Position numbers and translations under genes: made by a program
Notes under the pieces: generated by a model
The model's input: only the letters and a program-made list of their open reading frames with translations
Told to the model about the DNA's origin: nothing
The model's database searches: none
In this document: one piece after another, positions 3,602 to 6,139 of the stretch
How positions within the stretch are numbered: position 1 is the stretch's first letter
Layout: each line of letters begins with the position of its first letter
Source: Planctomycetes bacterium RIFCSPHIGHO2_12_FULL_52_36
GTDB taxonomy: Bacteria; Planctomycetota; Brocadiia; Brocadiales; Bathyanammoxibiaceae
Length of the DNA: 6,139 nt
Reading direction: 5' to 3'
NCBI GenBank assembly: GCA_001828545.1
Contig: MHYW01000129.1
Location: 1 to 6,139 of the forward strand

Positions 3602-4601
3602 ACTTGGCCAGGACTACCAGCCCTGCCCCAACCCACAGGGCCTCTCTTATCCTCCTTATAATGCAAAAGGACATACTTACCTGGGCGGTGAGGGAGAGGG
3701 CCAGGAAGACTAGCAGTACGCCCCCTTCTTGTCCTCCCAGGCTCCCCGGGATGAAGGAGGATGCGCTCCTTGCCACTGTGAAGAGGGCCTCTATGATAAA
3801 CGCACTGGTTAGGTCTATAGGTACCCCGAGAAAATTCAGTATTAGATATACTTCTAGCATCCCTGCCAGCCACCCGAGGAAGTAAAAGAGGAAGCACAGG
3901 TAGAATCCCCTTCTGTTGGTACTGTAGAACTCGGCTATGGTGTCGTCCAGTTCTTTGAGCTTGTCAGCCCTTTTTTCCAGGAAGCGGATGTGTATCTTGA
4001 ACTTCCTGAGGAGGTTCAAGGTGGCAGTAAAAAGCCCCTTTTTACGGCTAACGATTACCATACCGGTAAGCGGTATTCCCAGGAGTAATGTAAGAACTGT
4101 AATGGCCAGCAAGGAATTTGTATCTTTGAGTCTGGAAAAGGCCAGGGCAACCCCAATGAGTACGAAGACCACCTGAGCCAGGGTCATTATCGTACGGGAG
4201 ATTACTACTGAGGCCATACCGTCTATTGTTGAGACGTTATAAGTCTTTAGCAAATAGGCCTTAAGAGGTTCTCCCCCCAGGTAGGCGGAGGGAGTGAGGC
4301 AGTTTATGGATTCCCCGGCCATCCTGGCGGCAAAGAGTCCGAGAAACTTGAGGTCTGGGGTCAGGTCCTTCAGGGCATACCTCCATCCCATTGTATCCAG
4401 GACGAAGACTATCGTGTAGGGTATTAGTATTATGAGAAATTTCCACATGCCTAGCATGCGGATATCTGCATAAACGGCCGAGGCATCTAACTTATAGAGT
4501 AGGAAGGCAAAGCCTGCCAGTCCCATCAAGAGGAGGGCCAACTTCAAATTTTGGAAGCCTTTTGCAGGAAAGGGATTAACTTCGGCCGGGATGCTCTTCA
4601 T
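3591..4601 (-). CDS. Flippase-like integral membrane protein (LPG synthase TM region family, UPF0104/HpnL-like)
   Basis: The 336-residue polytopic inner-membrane protein has hydrophobic segments at about 19-37, 52-71, 128-153, 163-184, 222-247, 262-280, 295-312 and 320-333. Two family signatures stand out: GESINCLTPSAYLGGEPLKA at 96-115, and FIPGSLGGQEGG at 283-294. These mark the family related to the membrane part of MprF and to HpnL, whose members are thought to move or handle lipids. The soluble lysyl-transferase domain of MprF is absent. Between TM segments 4 and 5 (about 185-221) is a basic, helical cytoplasmic stretch rich in Lys and Arg. The ATG overlaps the TGA of the upstream radical SAM gene as ATGA (4598-4601), so translation is probably coupled; no strong separate ribosome site is seen. 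Its stop lies within a palindromic repeat, so the extreme C-terminus may be shortened, though the conserved RIREALWVGAGLVVL end is present. Substrate unknown. Confidence 0.87.
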   Translation of the reverse strand: MKSIPAEVNPFPAKGFQNLKLALLLMGLAGFAFLLYKLDASAVYADIRMLGMWKFLIILIPYTIVFVLDTMGWRYALKDLTPDLKFLGLFAARMAGESINCLTPSAYLGGEPLKAYLLKTYNVSTIDGMASVVISRTIMTLAQVVFVLIGVALAFSRLKDTNSLLAITVLTLLLGIPLTGMVIVSRKKGLFTATLNLLRKFKIHIRFLEKRADKLKELDDTIAEFYSTNRRGFYLCFLFYFLGWLAGMLEVYLILNFLGVPIDLTSAFIIEALFTVARSASSFIPGSLGGQEGGVLLVFLALSLTAQVSMSFCIIRRIREALWVGAGLVVLAKWQA

Positions 4602-6085
4602 CTCATGAATTTCTCTGTGTATATATTTGACAATTCCTGATAAAGACTTTCTGCCTGGGGACCATTACCTTCGCATATCTTTATGAGCGGCCATTCGCTC
4701 TTAGGGAATCTGACGTAGAGGGGAAAAGTCCTGTGCAACCCGGCTAATTCTTTACTGGTGAGCTGGGGCATATTTAGCGTGGGTGACAGACGGTAGTCGT
4801 TAGCAATGTCATCTTCCTTGAGATACTTTTCCAGTTCGCATACCTCCCTTAAGGCACATCCCCTGTAAGGGCTAAAAAAGCTTACCATTACCCCTTTGGC
4901 CTTTATCTGACGGTTGAGTTCTATTGTATCAAAAATCTTTTCTCTAGTCTCGGTAGGGAAGCCGATGATATTGTTGCCGCTTACCCGTATCCTGCTCCCT
5001 TCAAGCAGTTCAAAGGCATGGATAACCCTCTCGTTCGTTATGTCCCTTCCCAATACGTTCTTCCTCAACTCGTAGTTGCCGCTCTCTATCCCTACACTGA
5101 TACCCTCACAGCCGACGGAGGCCAGTAGCTCCACGTATTCCTTTGTGATGGATTCAGGTCTGGCCTCTATCCAGAAGGGCAGTCCTACCCTGGGGTAAAG
5201 CCTGGCAAATTCGTCTATCCTTTTACGGCTGGTGGTAAGGAAACTCTCGGCTACCAGGTAAACGAATTGCAGGTGGTACTTCTCCTTTTTCTCCTGCATC
5301 TCCTCAATCAGCCTGGGGATTTCTTGCTCTCTGTAATAACCTCCCAGACCTTTGTAGAGTTTATTGAGCCCTGAGTTAACGCAGAAGGAACAACTGTATG
5401 GGCAACCACGGTTCATTTCAAAGGTGCCTGTTACGGAGATCTTACCCCCCATGGGCTTCCAGAACCGCCTCCTGTCGTATACGCCCCAGTCCTGGAAGGG
5501 CAGTTCCCTCATATCCATCGTCCGTCTCAGAGGGTTTTTGTACAGCATATCATTCTGCTTGACCCATACGTTCTGCACGTGCGTAACGTCTTCACCGGCC
5601 CTCATCCTCTTACAAAGCTCCACCAGGGCCATCTCCCCTTCCCCAATGCATACCATGTCCACGCAATTCTCCTTAATTACTATGTCTGGAGAAAAGGTGG
5701 CGTACACCCCGCCTACTACGGTAGGGATCTTTGTGTGCCTTACGGCCTCCAGGAGTTCTATGCCAAGGGAATAAGTAACCTCTATGCAGGATAGTCCGAT
5801 GAGGTCGGGCCTGTAGGACTCCACTTCTTTCCTGAAGTCCTCAACGACATCACCTTCTTCGGGGAGGATGCCCAGTTCTTTGAAGTCTGTCTTTTTTACC
5901 TGGAGGGTGTAGGCCCGCACCTCGTCTCCGGTCTTATCTCTTGTCTTGTAAAAAGTGGTATCAAAGAGTTTTACTTCTATCCCCTCCTGTTTCAGGGAGG
6001 CGGAGAGGGTACCTATACCCGCCGTAATGAGGGTATCAAGCATGGTATTGCAATTAATCAGTAATATTTTAAAGTCCTTTTTCAT
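4598..6085 (-). CDS. B12-binding-type radical SAM enzyme, substrate unknown
   Basis: This 495-residue protein has the two-part layout of cobalamin-dependent class B radical SAM enzymes. An N-terminal Rossmann-like region at about 5-165 includes KILLINCN, PDLIGLSCIEVTYS (93-106), VVGGVYATFSPD (123-134) and the typical VDMVCIGEGE (142-151). It lacks the DxHxxG cobalamin-ligand motif, as some members of this superfamily do, so B12 use is inferred. The radical SAM domain has NRGCPYSCSFC at 225-235 with the [4Fe-4S] cysteines Cys228, Cys232 and Cys235. EARPESIT (307-314), GCEGISVGIESG (325-336) and NNIIGFPTET (371-380) are later strands of the SAM-binding barrel. A C-terminal region at about 395-495 has no motif I recognise. 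Relatives include methylases and lipid- or pigment-modifying enzymes such as HpnJ and BchE, but I see no feature that selects one. It is the first gene of the operon, overlapping the flippase gene by 4 bases. The ATG at 6085 has a weak AGGTCAGG site. Confidence 0.88.
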   Translation of the reverse strand: MKKDFKILLINCNTMLDTLITAGIGTLSASLKQEGIEVKLFDTTFYKTRDKTGDEVRAYTLQVKKTDFKELGILPEEGDVVEDFRKEVESYRPDLIGLSCIEVTYSLGIELLEAVRHTKIPTVVGGVYATFSPDIVIKENCVDMVCIGEGEMALVELCKRMRAGEDVTHVQNVWVKQNDMLYKNPLRRTMDMRELPFQDWGVYDRRRFWKPMGGKISVTGTFEMNRGCPYSCSFCVNSGLNKLYKGLGGYYREQEIPRLIEEMQEKKEKYHLQFVYLVAESFLTTSRKRIDEFARLYPRVGLPFWIEARPESITKEYVELLASVGCEGISVGIESGNYELRKNVLGRDITNERVIHAFELLEGSRIRVSGNNIIGFPTETREKIFDTIELNRQIKAKGVMVSFFSPYRGCALREVCELEKYLKEDDIANDYRLSPTLNMPQLTSKELAGLHRTFPLYVRFPKSEWPLIKICEGNGPQAESLYQELSNIYTEKFMR

Positions 6086-6139
6086 TGGCCTGACCTGAAT
6101 CTTAAACTTTTTCCGCCCCTTCTCCGCCTCAGGCGGATC
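6086..6139. other. Upstream region of the radical SAM gene, with a TCCGCCTCAGGCGGATC repeat
   Basis: TCCGCCT-C-AGGCGGA (6123-6137) plus TC matches the repeat at 3576-3592 except at its centre. It probably continues past the edge. The remaining 37 bases before the start codon have a TTTAAGAT stretch on the minus strand but no convincing -35 partner. A promoter, if present, may be beyond the window. Confidence 0.6.

Noticed and set aside
3490..3897. Open frames on both strands across the flippase gene and the gap next to it
   Set aside because: They overlap a well-supported membrane protein frame, give low-complexity basic or Ser/Pro-rich peptides, and have no ribosome site or family motif.
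6086..6120. Promoter for the radical SAM gene near TTTAAGAT
   Set aside because: No acceptable -35 box at the right distance; it would fall inside the repeat at 6123-6139.

Overview
The window is bacterial chromosomal DNA with three single-strand blocks. A cut-off lipoprotein gene at the left edge points to a cell that exports lipoproteins. Codon use is moderately GC-rich, with frequent AGG/AGA (Arg) and ATA (Ile). There are many short palindromic repeats, several of them touching or lying inside genes. This combination resembles anaerobic lineages such as Nitrospirota, Brocadiales-type Planctomycetota or Desulfobacterota. That is an impression from style, not an assignment, and no phylum can be fixed from this window.

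Layout. (1) 1-103, minus: N-terminus of a lipoprotein with its own strong Shine-Dalgarno and a plausible sigma70-type promoter at 145-172. (2) 104-431: divergent intergenic region with a short hairpin, an AT-rich dyad, a 14-bp tandem repeat and a long-arm inverted repeat. (3) 432-2952, plus: a nucleosidase/phosphorylase-superfamily gene, purE and mtnA, all co-directional. (4) 2953-3068: repeat-derived DNA between converging genes. (5) 3069-6085, minus: a B12-binding-type radical SAM enzyme, then a flippase-like integral membrane protein overlapping it by ATGA, then a 91-residue two-helix membrane protein after a repeat-filled gap.

How the genes may work together. The nucleosidase/phosphorylase removes the purine from a 5'-substituted adenosine. 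MtnA isomerises the 5-substituted ribose-1-phosphate that phosphorolysis would give. PurE is a step of de novo purine synthesis. The plus-strand block therefore reads as adenine and methylthioadenosine (or 5'-deoxyadenosine) salvage beside purine synthesis. The nucleosidase also resembles the hopanoid-associated HpnG type, especially in its C-terminal tail, so its substrate is open. The minus-strand block (radical SAM, LPG-synthase-type membrane protein, small membrane protein) looks like an uncharacterised lipid- or envelope-modification operon.

Most unusual are the palindromes. Two perfect 28-30 bp palindromes sit in the same reading phase inside the nucleosidase gene, and a third near-identical copy lies 2.7 kb away between genes. 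Other repeat families lie at the 3' ends of purE, mtnA and the flippase gene; in the last two the stop codon is within the repeat. PurE has alanine where the family normally has an active-site histidine.
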